In this document: positions 6,222 through 6,297 of the stretch, piece by piece | Layout: each line of letters starts with the position of its first letter | Numbering within the stretch: the stretch's first letter is position 1 | NCBI GenBank assembly: GCA_023392475.1 | Contig: JAEVZA010000137.1 | Span: forward strand, 1-6,297 | DNA: 6,297 bases | Direction of reading: 5' to 3' | From: Actinomycetes bacterium | GTDB lineage: Bacteria; Actinomycetota; Acidimicrobiia; Acidimicrobiales; Microtrichaceae | Program-made: the position numbers and the translations under genes | The notes under the pieces: model-generated | What the model was told of the DNA's origin: nothing | The model's input: the letters and a program-made list of their open reading frames with translations, nothing else | The model's database searches: none

Positions 6222-6297
6222 ATGGGGACCGTCCGCCCGCCGTCGCGCGTCGTCGTGATCGGCAGCGGCAGCGCCGGCCGACGCCACGCCCTGGCGC
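6222..6297 (+). CDS. Gfo/Idh/MocA-family oxidoreductase, N-terminus only (3' partial)
   Basis: The ATG at 6222 opens a frame that runs off the window, giving 25 residues. RVVVIGSGSAGRRHALA is the first beta strand and dinucleotide-binding glycine loop (GxGxxGxRH) characteristic of Gfo/Idh/MocA dehydrogenases, which oxidise or reduce sugar nucleotides and inositols with NAD(P). It begins 11 bases after the ligase/polymerase stop on the same strand, so the two are probably cotranscribed. No clear Shine-Dalgarno is seen, and no other in-frame start lies between the upstream stop and this ATG. The family call rests on this short motif only; the substrate cannot be inferred. Confidence 0.72.
   Translation, partial: MGTVRPPSRVVVIGSGSAGRRHALA

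Overview
This window is very GC-rich DNA with strongly G/C-biased third codon positions and frequent GTG starts. That points to a high-GC Actinomycetota chromosome. An acidimicrobial or similar environmental lineage is a guess that the sequence alone cannot settle. No RNA gene, mobile element, CRISPR array or phage feature is visible. The gene content (sugar-type PLP aminotransferase, methyltransferase, O-antigen ligase/polymerase-like membrane protein, Gfo/Idh/MocA dehydrogenase) looks like part of a surface-polysaccharide or nucleotide-sugar modification locus.

Layout. (1) Positions 1-2040 (+) hold a gene cut off at its 5' end. It encodes a single-chain fusion of a DegT/DnrJ/EryC1/StrS aminotransferase and a class I SAM-dependent methyltransferase. 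(2) Its stop overlaps the GTG start of a 337-residue alpha/alpha-barrel protein at 2037-3050 (+). That protein has a class II terpene cyclase-type DxDD motif and QW-like repeats, but is only about half the length of a true cyclase. (3) Two bases after its stop, a convergent gene on the minus strand (3053-4588) ends. It encodes a radical SAM protein with an N-terminal four-cysteine (twitch/SPASM-like) segment and an unassigned C-terminal domain. A 9-bp perfect hairpin sits at the convergent junction. (4) A 155-bp divergent intergenic region carries candidate promoters and purine-rich ribosome binding sites for both sides. (5) Positions 4744-6210 (+) encode a polytopic O-antigen ligase/polymerase-family protein. 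(6) From 6222 (+) the first 25 residues of a Gfo/Idh/MocA oxidoreductase are visible before the window ends.

How they may work together (inference): the aminotransferase half would convert a keto-sugar nucleotide to an amino sugar, and the fused methyltransferase could methylate that product. The ligase/polymerase would handle the lipid-linked glycan, and the dehydrogenase would supply another sugar step. The barrel protein and the radical SAM enzyme are the unexplained members. They could be a tailoring pair of unknown substrate, and they are the best candidates for something undescribed here.
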